Positions 25,695 to 33,380 of a stretch of 56,984 nt of DNA are shown here, piece after piece. Below the pieces are notes generated by a model that was given only the letters and a program-made list of their open reading frames with translations, searched no databases and was not told the DNA's origin. Position numbers and translations under genes: made by a program. Source of the stretch: Armatimonadota bacterium (GTDB lineage: Bacteria > Armatimonadota > UBA5829 > DTLH01); contig JAKPFN010000055.1 in NCBI GenBank assembly GCA_029551395.1, positions 1 through 56,984 of the forward strand, given 5' to 3'. How positions within the stretch are numbered: position 1 is the first letter of the stretch; each line of letters begins with the position of its first letter.

Positions 25695-26937
25695 CTCTTA
25701 TTACCTCCACCGGATTGAGCAGCGAAGCACGTCTGGCTGGGAAAAAGCTGCTTGCAAGACCTACTACAATAGCAACCAAAAATGCAACCGCAACAAATCT
25801 CGCTTCCCACTGCATTGGAACGAGAGTGGCAGGTTCTCCTGCGAATGTGCGGCCTGGGATGGGGTTTGCTTCGATAAGAAATGCTATGAATGAACCAAGA
25901 GCCGTGCCAAGCAATGCGCCTCCAATGCCAATCGCCAATCCTTCCAATGTAAATATCCGCAGTATTTGCCTATTGGTTGCTCCCATGCTCTTCATTATCC
26001 CGATATCTCTCGACTTCTGAACCACAAATACGATGAGCACACTTGACACACCAAACGCAGAAGCCAGCACCGCTATTGCCTGAATAGCCACGGAAGTAGT
26101 AGTCTGGCTTCGAAGCGCCTGAAGGAATGATTCATTTGCTTCCATCCAGCTTTCAACCTCAAGCGGCGTCACTCCTCTAATCCGTCGTGCTACATCTGAA
26201 GCATCAAAGAGTTCATCGACCTTTACATATAGTGCTGTAACTTCAGTTCCCAGGTTCAAAAGCGCCTGTGCAGGCCGTAACTGCAGGTATACCCACGAGC
26301 TATTAGCCTGTTCAAGTCCAAAATCAAATAGCCCTCTAACAATAAATATCCGGGAATTGCCTTCGCTTGCAGTGATTCTAATTCTGTCGCCTGGTCCGAC
26401 ACCGAGTTCCTCAGCCATATCAACTCCAATGAATGCACCATCAGGGTCAAGCGCTAAAAAGTCTCCGCTTACAATATCCTCCTGCAAACGGACTACATTT
26501 ACCTGTCTTTGCGGTATCACACCAATAATCAATGCAGACTGGTCTACTGCACCGCGGCTGACAATTCCGCCTCCTTGCGCCACTGGAGCAACAGCAACGA
26601 CATCCGGGAGTGATTGAATTGCCTGGTCAACTTCCTGCCAGTTGGCTATACTCCTTTTTCGCTCTCTTGTCGCTTCTATCTCTGAGACTACCTGCTCTCT
26701 GTCATCCTGGGTTTCGGTCTCCCAGGCAGGTTCAGGTTCATAATCTGGAGCAGTGATTGTAATGTTTGGAATTGAACCTATCACGTTGGAGATTATCTGC
26801 TGCTGAAGTCCATATATTATCGAGGACAAAAATACTATCAAGAATGCGCCGAGAGCGACAGCGCCGATAGTCAGCCAAGTCTGCGTGCCTCCGGTCACCA
26901 AATGCCGCCAGGCAATTTTCAGTTCAAACCTGACCAT
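25687..26937 (-). CDS. ABC transporter permease, MacB/FtsX type
   Basis: A 416-residue permease with one N-terminal membrane helix (about 20-42), a large extracytoplasmic domain (about 45-265) and three C-terminal helices. The last helices are linked by the FtsX-family motif KSRDIGIMKSMGATNRQILRIF (about 310-330), which couples to the ATPase. The periplasmic domain has the ExxGxxxGDxIxI pattern of LolC/MacB proteins. It overlaps the adaptor gene by 14 bases and the ATPase gene by eight, so the three proteins are made from one message. The substrate is unknown. Confidence 0.92.
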   Translation of the reverse strand: MVRFELKIAWRHLVTGGTQTWLTIGAVALGAFLIVFLSSIIYGLQQQIISNVIGSIPNITITAPDYEPEPAWETETQDDREQVVSEIEATRERKRSIANWQEVDQAIQSLPDVVAVAPVAQGGGIVSRGAVDQSALIIGVIPQRQVNVVRLQEDIVSGDFLALDPDGAFIGVDMAEELGVGPGDRIRITASEGNSRIFIVRGLFDFGLEQANSSWVYLQLRPAQALLNLGTEVTALYVKVDELFDASDVARRIRGVTPLEVESWMEANESFLQALRSQTTTSVAIQAIAVLASAFGVSSVLIVFVVQKSRDIGIMKSMGATNRQILRIFTLEGLAIGIGGALLGTALGSFIAFLIEANPIPGRTFAGEPATLVPMQWEARFVAVAFLVAIVVGLASSFFPARRASLLNPVEVIRGG

Positions 26938-28456
26938 TAGTCACTCTCCTGACCACAATAACTCTATCGCCGCTCATAACTTCGTCTGCGTCGCGAACAA
27001 TGAGTTCGCCTTCTCTAAGCCCTGAGAGAATAACCACACCTTGAGGATTAGTACCGCCGGTCTCGACCTTCCTTCTAACTGCTTCACCATTTTCTATAAC
27101 CATCACATAAGCCTCACCTCCTATGCGGGTAACTGAGCTTGGAGGCACTAAAATCTCCCTTACATTGGATGCAATGACAATGCTTGCATCGACTGTCAGG
27201 TTAGACCTCAGCCATTCAGGTGTCCTCTCAGGAATCAGAGTGACCTCGACTGTTCCCTGTTCTGGGTCAACTCGGGGAGATATTTTGGATACAGTGGCAT
27301 TAATCCTTCTACCGGGAAAAGCCTGAGATGTTACAACAGCTTCCTGACCGACTTCTACATCACTTAAATAGTTTTCATCCAGATCAACGATAATCTCAGG
27401 AACAGCTATTTCGACTAATCTCAAAGCTGGTTGAGCCGGGGAAATTGGCTGACCTTCTTCTACGAAGAGTTCGGTAACTATACCATCAAATGGAGCGTTG
27501 ACATTGGCTCTTGCGCGTTGAGCGATAGCAGCATCGAGTGCGGCTTCGGCTTCTTTGACTCTTTCCTGGGCAACCTGGACTTCTTCAGGTCTTGGTTGAG
27601 ATAAAAGCTGCTGCACTCTGGCTTCAGCAGCCTGGACGCTGGTGCGGTAATCAGCTCTGGCAGCTTCGAGTTGAGCGCGAGCTTGAGCAATAACCTCCGG
27701 TCTTGCCCCTTGTTGGAGTTCATTCAACTGTTCTTCGGCAGAACGCAGATTTTCCTGAGCTGCTCTGAGTGCTGTCTGTGCTCGTTCAAGCTCTACAGCA
27801 GCAATAGCGCCTTCACCGACAAGCTGTCTTGCGCGTTCTACATCAGCCTCTTCCTGTGCTACCAGCGCTCTCAGCCGACGGACCTCTGCCTGTGCCCGTG
27901 CGATTTCCGTTTGACGCGCTCCCTGCTGTAAATCGCGCAGTTCAGCTTCTGCTGCCGCTACCCGCGCCTGACCAACCTGCCTTGCGCGTGCTAGTTCGCT
28001 TCTTGCTTGAGCTATTTCTTCATCACTTGCTCCAGCCAGCACTTGAGAAAGCTGTGCTCTAGCTGTCTGCAATGCCTGCTCTGCCTGATTGACTCTTGCA
28101 TCCAGCTCTTCAGATTCAAGAGTCAACAAAAGATCGCCTTGTTCAACCAGATCACCTTCTCTGGCGTTCAACTGTTCAACAACTCCGGCTATATCAGCGC
28201 CTATATCAGCCTCTCTAGCTCCTGAAACCTCACCCGATGCTGTGACAGTACGCGTAACACGGACAGGAGTCGCTTCAACTGCAACAACCCTCTTAGGAGC
28301 AAATGTGACAAACAGGACTATAGCCAGAGCAGCTAACAGCAGGACTGCCGGGATTAAATACCAGAGATACTTCCTGTTCCTGGCCCTATTAGTCCTGTTT
28401 ACAGTAACTACCGTCTCACCTTCCGGCTGATTAGCGCCACTCTCAGTTGTGTTCAC
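26924..28456 (-). CDS. HlyD-family periplasmic adaptor with long coiled coil
   Basis: The 510-residue membrane-fusion protein has one N-terminal membrane helix (about 32-52), a biotinyl-lipoyl-like half motif with GEVSGAREADIGADIAG (about 75-95), and then a long helical hairpin of some 210 residues (about 105-310) rich in Ala, Arg, Glu and Gln, typical of adaptors that reach an outer-membrane channel. The second lipoyl half (NVNAPFDGIVTELFVEEGQ) and a beta-barrel follow. It heads the operon and should bridge the MacB-like permease to an outer-membrane factor; no TolC gene is seen nearby. GTG start, GGGGA upstream. Confidence 0.9.
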   Translation of the reverse strand: MNTTESGANQPEGETVVTVNRTNRARNRKYLWYLIPAVLLLAALAIVLFVTFAPKRVVAVEATPVRVTRTVTASGEVSGAREADIGADIAGVVEQLNAREGDLVEQGDLLLTLESEELDARVNQAEQALQTARAQLSQVLAGASDEEIAQARSELARARQVGQARVAAAEAELRDLQQGARQTEIARAQAEVRRLRALVAQEEADVERARQLVGEGAIAAVELERAQTALRAAQENLRSAEEQLNELQQGARPEVIAQARAQLEAARADYRTSVQAAEARVQQLLSQPRPEEVQVAQERVKEAEAALDAAIAQRARANVNAPFDGIVTELFVEEGQPISPAQPALRLVEIAVPEIIVDLDENYLSDVEVGQEAVVTSQAFPGRRINATVSKISPRVDPEQGTVEVTLIPERTPEWLRSNLTVDASIVIASNVREILVPPSSVTRIGGEAYVMVIENGEAVRRKVETGGTNPQGVVILSGLREGELIVRDADEVMSGDRVIVVRRVTNGQV

Positions 28457-28731
28457 ATCATTCCCCGTTCATCTGGAGATGGTTCACTCCTGCACATTCT
28501 GCCAGTCGAAACAACAGATGGGCACTCACTGAAGCACCCCTTAAAGAACTGACTTCTATTTGAATATGTACCGCCACCTTACAGTAGGCAAACTGCCCAA
28601 GTCTGCGCGAAAAATGTTGTGTTTGTTACAGAGGATTATTGTAAGTTAAAATATAAAGCATCAGTATATAAGGTTTGGTAGTGTCAGGGACTTGCGTGTT
28701 TCCTCATCACAACAGGAAAGGGAGAAGTGAA

Positions 28732-29313
28732 TTGTTCGAGAATCCTTATGGTTATTCAAACTATATGATTCGAAAGCAGTTTTTCAAATTATTCGGTGAC
28801 GCCTTCCGAATCTACACACCGACAGGCGCGCTTGCATTTTATGCTAATCTTAAAGCGTTTAAGTTAAAAGAAGATATTAGAGTCTACTCGGACGAAAGCC
28901 GCACACGTGAGATTCTTGCAATTAAAGCGCGGAATATTATAGATATCGCGGCAACATATGATGTCATAGACTCGATGAGCGGTCAGAAAATCGGAGCGTT
29001 TAAAAGAAAAGGGCTAAAATCAATCATTAAGGACGAATGGCTTATCTTCGATGCGCAGGATCAGCAGATCGGAATGATTCAAGAAGATAGTTGGAAACTT
29101 GCACTATTGAGAAGATATATAACAAACTTAATACCTCAAAAATTCCACGGCACTGTAAACGGTCAGCCTGTATTCTTTTTCCAACAGCATTTCAACCCGA
29201 TTATCCAGAAAATCGACCTGGACTATTCGATTGACACAAACGGGCTGCTTGATAGAAGGCTTGGTATTGCTGCTGCCGTTCTGATGTGCGGAATTGAAGG
29301 CAGGCAAGGCTGA
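28732..29313 (+). CDS. LURP-one/scramblase-like beta-barrel protein
   Basis: About 193 residues from a TTG at 28732, chosen because AAAGGGAGAA precedes it; the frame could begin earlier at a TTG. The sequence resembles LURP-one-related/Tubby-C-terminal-like proteins: an N-terminal YMIRKQFFKLFGDAFRIY strand-helix, alternating strands with EILAIKARNIIDIAATYDVID and IGAFKRKGLKSIIKDEW, and a closing helix-like RLGIAAAVLMCG. Bacterial members are uncharacterised and may bind phospholipid. It is divergent from the exporter operon. Confidence 0.65.
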   Translation: MFENPYGYSNYMIRKQFFKLFGDAFRIYTPTGALAFYANLKAFKLKEDIRVYSDESRTREILAIKARNIIDIAATYDVIDSMSGQKIGAFKRKGLKSIIKDEWLIFDAQDQQIGMIQEDSWKLALLRRYITNLIPQKFHGTVNGQPVFFFQQHFNPIIQKIDLDYSIDTNGLLDRRLGIAAAVLMCGIEGRQG

Positions 29314-29412
29314 ATTCAAAATAGAAGGAATTATGCCTTTCAGAGAATAAATAGCGAAAGGTAACGAGAGTACTACCTAAAGGTAGACGGGGATTTTGAA
29401 AGGAGTACTAAG

Positions 29413-31191
29413 TTGACCCCATACACATTCAAACCACTGGCGCCCGGTGATGTCAAATTGCTTTGGAGTACGTTCAGCCAGCGGTTTGAAGCTAATAAGA
29501 ATTACCTGGCCAGCTTGAGGACGGACAATCTTATCCGCGCTCATTATATGGAGGCCGGGCTTTGGGCGGCTCCCGAGTATGTTAAAGATATACATTGGGG
29601 TTGGGAATCGCCTTCCTGCCAGTTGAGAGGCCATTTCGTCGGCCACTGGCTTTGGGCTGCTGCTCATATTTATGCATCAACCGGGGACGAAGAGTTCAAA
29701 GCAAGAGGAAACAAGATTGTCTCCGAGATCGCCAGGTGCCAGAAAGAAAACGGTGATAACTGGGCCGGTTCGATTCCGCCTAAATACCTGGACTGGGCAG
29801 CACGCGGAAAATACGTCTGGGCGCCGCATTATACAATCCATAAGAACATGTTTGGCCTGCTTGAGATGTATAAGTTCGCCGGAAACCAACAAGCGCTGGA
29901 CATTCTTGTTGACTGGTCTGAGTGGTTCTACAAATGGACAGGTCAGTTCACACAGGAGCAGATGGATAATCTTCTGGATGTAGAAACCGGCGGAATGCTC
30001 GAAATCTGGGCTGATCTGTATGGTGAGACCAGAGATCCGAAGCACCTGGAACTGCTCCATCGCTATGATCGGCGGCGGTTGTTCGATAGATTGCTCGCAG
30101 GCGAAGACGTGCTTACCAATATGCACGCTAATACGACAATCCCCGAAGTCATGGGCGCTGCGCGAGCTTGGGAAGTAACCGGTGAGGATCGCTACCGCAA
30201 GATAACAGAGGCTTATTGGAAGTTTGCTGTTACTGACCGTGGATATTATTGCACTGGAGGCCAGACCTGCGGCGAAATTTGGGGGCCTAACGGTGAACTT
30301 TCGGCAAGACTCGGTGAAAAAACTCAGGAACACTGCACTGTCTATCACATGATCCGGTTGGCAGACTACCTGCAGCGTTGGACTGGTGATGTCGCCTGCG
30401 CAGATTACATCGAGCGCAACACCTATAACGGAATTCTGGCTCAGCAGCATCCTGAGACTGGTATGGTTACTTACTTCCTGCCTCTCCACGGAGGCGCACA
30501 GAAGAAATGGGGAACACCAACAGAAGATTTCTGGTGCTGCCACGGCACGCTCGTACAGGCTCACGTGCTGCATAACGCTTATGTTTATTATGAAGATGCA
30601 GAAGGACTTGTCGTTGCCCAGTTCATCCCAACTGAGGCTGCATGGAAGTGGAACGGCGTTCCGGTCAAGGTTCTTCAAACCATCGATATGCAGAAGGAAC
30701 AGACCAGACGGCCTAAGAACAACGCATTCAACTTGACTGTCCAGGCCGAACAGCCTGTGGACTTCACTCTCAAGATAAGGTTGCCCTGGTGGCTGAAAGG
30801 CGAAGCAACGATAACAGTCAATGGTGAAAAGCAGAAGATAGAGTCCAAACAATCGAGTTATGTGTCCATCAAACGGACTTGGAAAGATGACAAAGTCCAC
30901 GTGGTGCTTCCAAAGGGGCTGGTTGCTGAACCTCTTCCTGATTTGCCGGATACGGTTGCGTTCGTAGATGGTCCGGTTGTTCTGGCAGGTCTTTGTGATG
31001 AGGAAAGAACGCTGATTGGAGATAAATCCGACCCTGAAACCATTCTCACTCCGGATTGTGAACGGTTGTGGGGAGCGTGGCAGCCTGGTTATAGAACAAT
31101 CAATCAGGACAGAGGAATACGGTTCGTTCCGCTCTACAGCGTGCGGGATGAGAAGTACTCAGTATACTTCCCTGTTCGGAGAAAAGGTTAA
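29413..31191 (+). CDS. GH127 beta-L-arabinofuranosidase
   Basis: GH127 enzymes hydrolyse beta-L-arabinofuranosides, such as those on hydroxyproline-rich plant glycoproteins, using a zinc-bound Cys nucleophile. The 592-residue protein shows the family signature: QEHCTVYH (Glu 306 and Cys 308, matching Glu338 and Cys340 of the Bifidobacterium enzyme HypBA1) and FWCCHGT (Cys 375 and 376, matching Cys417 nucleophile and Cys418). An (alpha/alpha)6 barrel precedes a C-terminal beta domain with IRLPWWLKGEATITVNGE. No signal peptide is seen. The TTG start follows GAAAGGAG. It complements the two GH51 enzymes, so both anomers of arabinofuranose can be handled. Confidence 0.93.
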   Translation: MTPYTFKPLAPGDVKLLWSTFSQRFEANKNYLASLRTDNLIRAHYMEAGLWAAPEYVKDIHWGWESPSCQLRGHFVGHWLWAAAHIYASTGDEEFKARGNKIVSEIARCQKENGDNWAGSIPPKYLDWAARGKYVWAPHYTIHKNMFGLLEMYKFAGNQQALDILVDWSEWFYKWTGQFTQEQMDNLLDVETGGMLEIWADLYGETRDPKHLELLHRYDRRRLFDRLLAGEDVLTNMHANTTIPEVMGAARAWEVTGEDRYRKITEAYWKFAVTDRGYYCTGGQTCGEIWGPNGELSARLGEKTQEHCTVYHMIRLADYLQRWTGDVACADYIERNTYNGILAQQHPETGMVTYFLPLHGGAQKKWGTPTEDFWCCHGTLVQAHVLHNAYVYYEDAEGLVVAQFIPTEAAWKWNGVPVKVLQTIDMQKEQTRRPKNNAFNLTVQAEQPVDFTLKIRLPWWLKGEATITVNGEKQKIESKQSSYVSIKRTWKDDKVHVVLPKGLVAEPLPDLPDTVAFVDGPVVLAGLCDEERTLIGDKSDPETILTPDCERLWGAWQPGYRTINQDRGIRFVPLYSVRDEKYSVYFPVRRKG

Positions 31192-31201
31192 CTGATACTT
31201 A

Positions 31202-31232
31202 AAAAGGCCTGATGCATTTGCTCAGGCCTTTT
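31202..31232. terminator. bidirectional terminator
   Basis: A perfect 11-bp stem (31202-31212 with 31222-31232, AAAAGGCCTGA and complement) has T-runs on both strands and separates GH127 from the convergent RRM gene. Confidence 0.9.
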
Positions 31233-31246
31233 GTTTCATAAGAGAT

Positions 31247-31543
31247 TTACCAGCGTCGTCCTCCGCCGCCGTATCCGCCTCGTCCACCGCCACGGTTTCC
31301 ACCACCGCGGTCGCTCTTAGGTCTTGCTTCGTTGACTGTAAGAGTTCTGCCGCCAAGCTCTTTGCCATTAGTGGCATCGATTGCAGCCTGCATGTTCTCT
31401 TCTGGGAGTTCTACGAAGCCGAAGCCCTTGTCACCAATGATTCTGACTTCAGCGATTGGGCCGTAAGGCTCAAAGTAAGAACGAAGGTCGTTCTCAGTAG
31501 TGCTGTAGGCCATGTTGCCTACATAAAGTGTTTTATTGGCCAA
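31247..31543 (-). CDS. RRM-type RNA-binding protein with Gly-rich tail
   Basis: A 98-residue single RNA-recognition-motif protein of the bacterial (cyanobacterial Rbp-like) type. RNP2 is LYVGNM (about 6-11) and RNP1 is KGFGFVEL (about 39-46); the last 25 residues are Gly/Arg-rich and end in GGRRW. Such proteins bind single-stranded RNA and are often cold-induced. The start is TTG at 31543 with AAGGAAGG upstream. A well-formed promoter about 150 bases upstream implies a long untranslated leader, as in cold-shock genes. Confidence 0.93.
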   Translation of the reverse strand: MANKTLYVGNMAYSTTENDLRSYFEPYGPIAEVRIIGDKGFGFVELPEENMQAAIDATNGKELGGRTLTVNEARPKSDRGGGNRGGGRGGYGGGGRRW

Positions 31544-31690
31544 TTAGATTGCCTTCCTTCCGGGTATTCCCGATTTCTCAACGAAGGGCACGCAGTATTC
31601 ACTGCAGACGGGGATTCGATCAGACGCAGAAGGTAAAGCAATCCACGGATAGACGAAGACACCGTTGCCAAACGTTGGCTAGTATTAGTG

Positions 31691-31719
31691 AGTATACGCT
31701 TAAGTTGAGAATTATGCAA
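31691..31719 (-). promoter_or_regulatory. sigma-70-type promoter of the RRM gene
   Basis: TTGCAT (31719-31714) and TATACT (31696-31691) are 17 bases apart on the minus strand. Start of transcription would be near 31684, giving a leader of about 140 nt that begins with a GCCAA-CGT-TTGGC hairpin. The rest of the 470-base gap is AT-rich with no gene seen. Confidence 0.65.
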
Positions 31720-32017
31720 GTATCTAGGAGAATATTTATCTTATTATTCAAAATAATTACTGCATAAGTTTAATGCAAATAACTATACAAAGTATGATTC
31801 CATGTGGCGGCTAACCAATAAAATCCAACTGTGTTCCAGTATCTCAGTTTGACTGATTGAGAGTTCGCGGTAGTTTTACAACAGGTTATGAATAAGTGAA
31901 GGACCTTCCAAATCTGGTTTATATTTAGCACTGGACTGTTGAAGCCAGCGTTTTTCACTGATAATATTTATGCTGATTAAGCGGTGGAAAGCGTATTAAC
32001 AGAGGATAGAGAAACAA

Positions 32018-32821
32018 ATGAGCGGTTATTCGACTTCGGATAAAATTATACATTGGCTGTTGTACGATAGAGTTCCTGTCGTAAAACTGTTAATCATCTC
32101 CAACCTCTTGACAGCGCTGGCATTCTTGATGCTAAGAGGCCTCGCTGCTGTTATACCGGGATTACTTGCTTTTAGTTCAGTTAACATCATGATAATGCCG
32201 TGGACGATTGCAACATATCCTCTGGTGTCGGTGTGCGGCAGCATTTTCTGTCTGCTTTTTACGCTTTTCGCGTGCTACTGGTTGTGGCTTGCCGGAGGAA
32301 GCCTGGAACGCACCTGGGGTTCAAAAACATTCGGGCTGTTCTTCTTCGCAGTAGCAGCAATCTCCGCTCTTGGAGTCACACTTGGGTCTGCGGTAGTCGG
32401 CAGGGCTGTTCATCTGGTTGGTTTGACTCTACCGCTCGCAGGAATCACTGTAGCCTGGGCAGCACTGAATCCTGATCAGATAATCAATTTCTATGCTGTT
32501 CTCCCTGTCAAGCTGAGGCAACTAGCAGTTCTGACGGTCATATTGGTACCGCTCAGCTACCTGAAGATAAGCATAGTAATCGGCGTGTTTGCACTGGCAG
32601 GATGCGCGTTTGCACAGTGGTTCGCAACCCGCGGCACAAGCAGGCGAAGAGAACCGAAGTACTGGCGCGGCAGGCGGATAGATGATGACGAAGATGAAAA
32701 GGTAATACGGCTCTACCCTCGTAAGAGCATGGTAAATCTGAACCCATTGAAGTGGTACAACAGTTACCGCGATAAAAAACGGTTGAAAAAGCTGTTCGAG
32801 AAGTCTGGATACAAAGACTGA
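32018..32821 (+). CDS. rhomboid-like membrane protein lacking the catalytic Ser-His pair
   Basis: The 267-residue protein has about six membrane helices (30-200) followed by a basic, Arg/Lys-rich cytoplasmic tail. The order of motifs matches rhomboids: PWTIATYPLVSV early, then CYWLWLAGGSLERTWGSKTFGLFFF (the L1-loop/ExxWG region), and LTLPLAGITVAWAALNPDQ where an active rhomboid would have GxSG. No Ser stands at that place and the late catalytic His is not evident, so it looks like a pseudoprotease or derlin-type relative. It is 12 bp from the DUF2007 gene and surely co-transcribed with it. Confidence 0.65.
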   Translation: MSGYSTSDKIIHWLLYDRVPVVKLLIISNLLTALAFLMLRGLAAVIPGLLAFSSVNIMIMPWTIATYPLVSVCGSIFCLLFTLFACYWLWLAGGSLERTWGSKTFGLFFFAVAAISALGVTLGSAVVGRAVHLVGLTLPLAGITVAWAALNPDQIINFYAVLPVKLRQLAVLTVILVPLSYLKISIVIGVFALAGCAFAQWFATRGTSRRREPKYWRGRRIDDDEDEKVIRLYPRKSMVNLNPLKWYNSYRDKKRLKKLFEKSGYKD

Positions 32822-32833
32822 AAGGAGAACTTT

Positions 32834-33193
32834 ATGGCCTACTGTCCTAACTGCAAGTATGAGTATGTCGAGGGCATCAAGACATGTCCCGACTGCGAAG
32901 TCGAACTTGTCGAGGAACTCCCCACTGAAGAAATCGAAGATATGGTCCCGGTCTACATCGCTGAAGACCATAATGAAGCAATAATTGTCAGAAGTATTCT
33001 GGAAGAAGCTGGAATCCCAGTCAGGGAAAGGGCTGACATCGACACCGATTTGGATATCTTCGCTGGCCCGATTGCTGAAGAAGCTATTATGGTGCCGGTA
33101 TCCCGCAAAGAAGAAGCCGAAAAGATTCTCGAAGAAGCCCGTGCATCAGGTCAGTTGCTGCCTGAATCAGACGAAGAAACCACAGAAGAATAG
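32834..33193 (+). CDS. DUF2007 domain protein with N-terminal zinc ribbon
   Basis: The 119-residue acidic protein starts with a zinc ribbon, CPNC (4-7) and CPDC (18-21). A DUF2007-type alpha/beta domain follows (about 37-98): VPVYIAEDHNEAIIVRSILEEAGIPV, then a strand pair ending IMVPVSRKEEAEKILEEAR. The family is described as putative signal-transducing and is related to PII-like folds, without a proven role. The tail is Glu-rich. AAAGGAGAAC precedes the ATG. Confidence 0.82.
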   Translation: MAYCPNCKYEYVEGIKTCPDCEVELVEELPTEEIEDMVPVYIAEDHNEAIIVRSILEEAGIPVRERADIDTDLDIFAGPIAEEAIMVPVSRKEEAEKILEEARASGQLLPESDEETTEE

Positions 33194-33203
33194 AGAACTT
33201 TCA

Positions 33204-33227
33204 AGCCCGGAGGACTTCTTCCGGGCT
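33204..33227 (+). terminator. short hairpin after the DUF2007 gene
   Basis: A perfect 8-bp stem (33204-33211 with 33220-33227, AGCCCGGA and complement) lies ten bases after the stop. The tail is only weakly T-rich. Confidence 0.5.
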
Positions 33228-33334
33228 ATAAACTCCTTAAATATTATCCACTGACTGCTTAAAATAATTATCCCACAGGTTTTTACTATAATGCCTGGTT
33301 GACAGAGATGTTTGGCTGTGTTACATTGCAACTA

Positions 33335-33348
33335 TGCAACCGGTTGTA
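33335..33348 (+). promoter_or_regulatory. LacI-family-type operator before the secreted GH51 gene
   Basis: TGCAACCGGTTGTA fits the LacI-family pattern TGNAANCGNTTNCA at all but one fixed position and contains a perfect ten-base palindrome. It sits 33 bases before the GH51 start and about 42 bases after a TATAAT (33287-33292), so it would act as a roadblock or on promoter clearance. Near-identical sites are at 46042 and 46876. Confidence 0.6.
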
Positions 33349-33380
33349 TGCAGTATACAGGATTCCTGCGGAGGATTTTG

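Noticed and set aside
29677-30900. 407-codon frame opposite GH127
   Set aside because: Entirely antisense to a well-supported GH127 gene with its catalytic motifs; a composition shadow.
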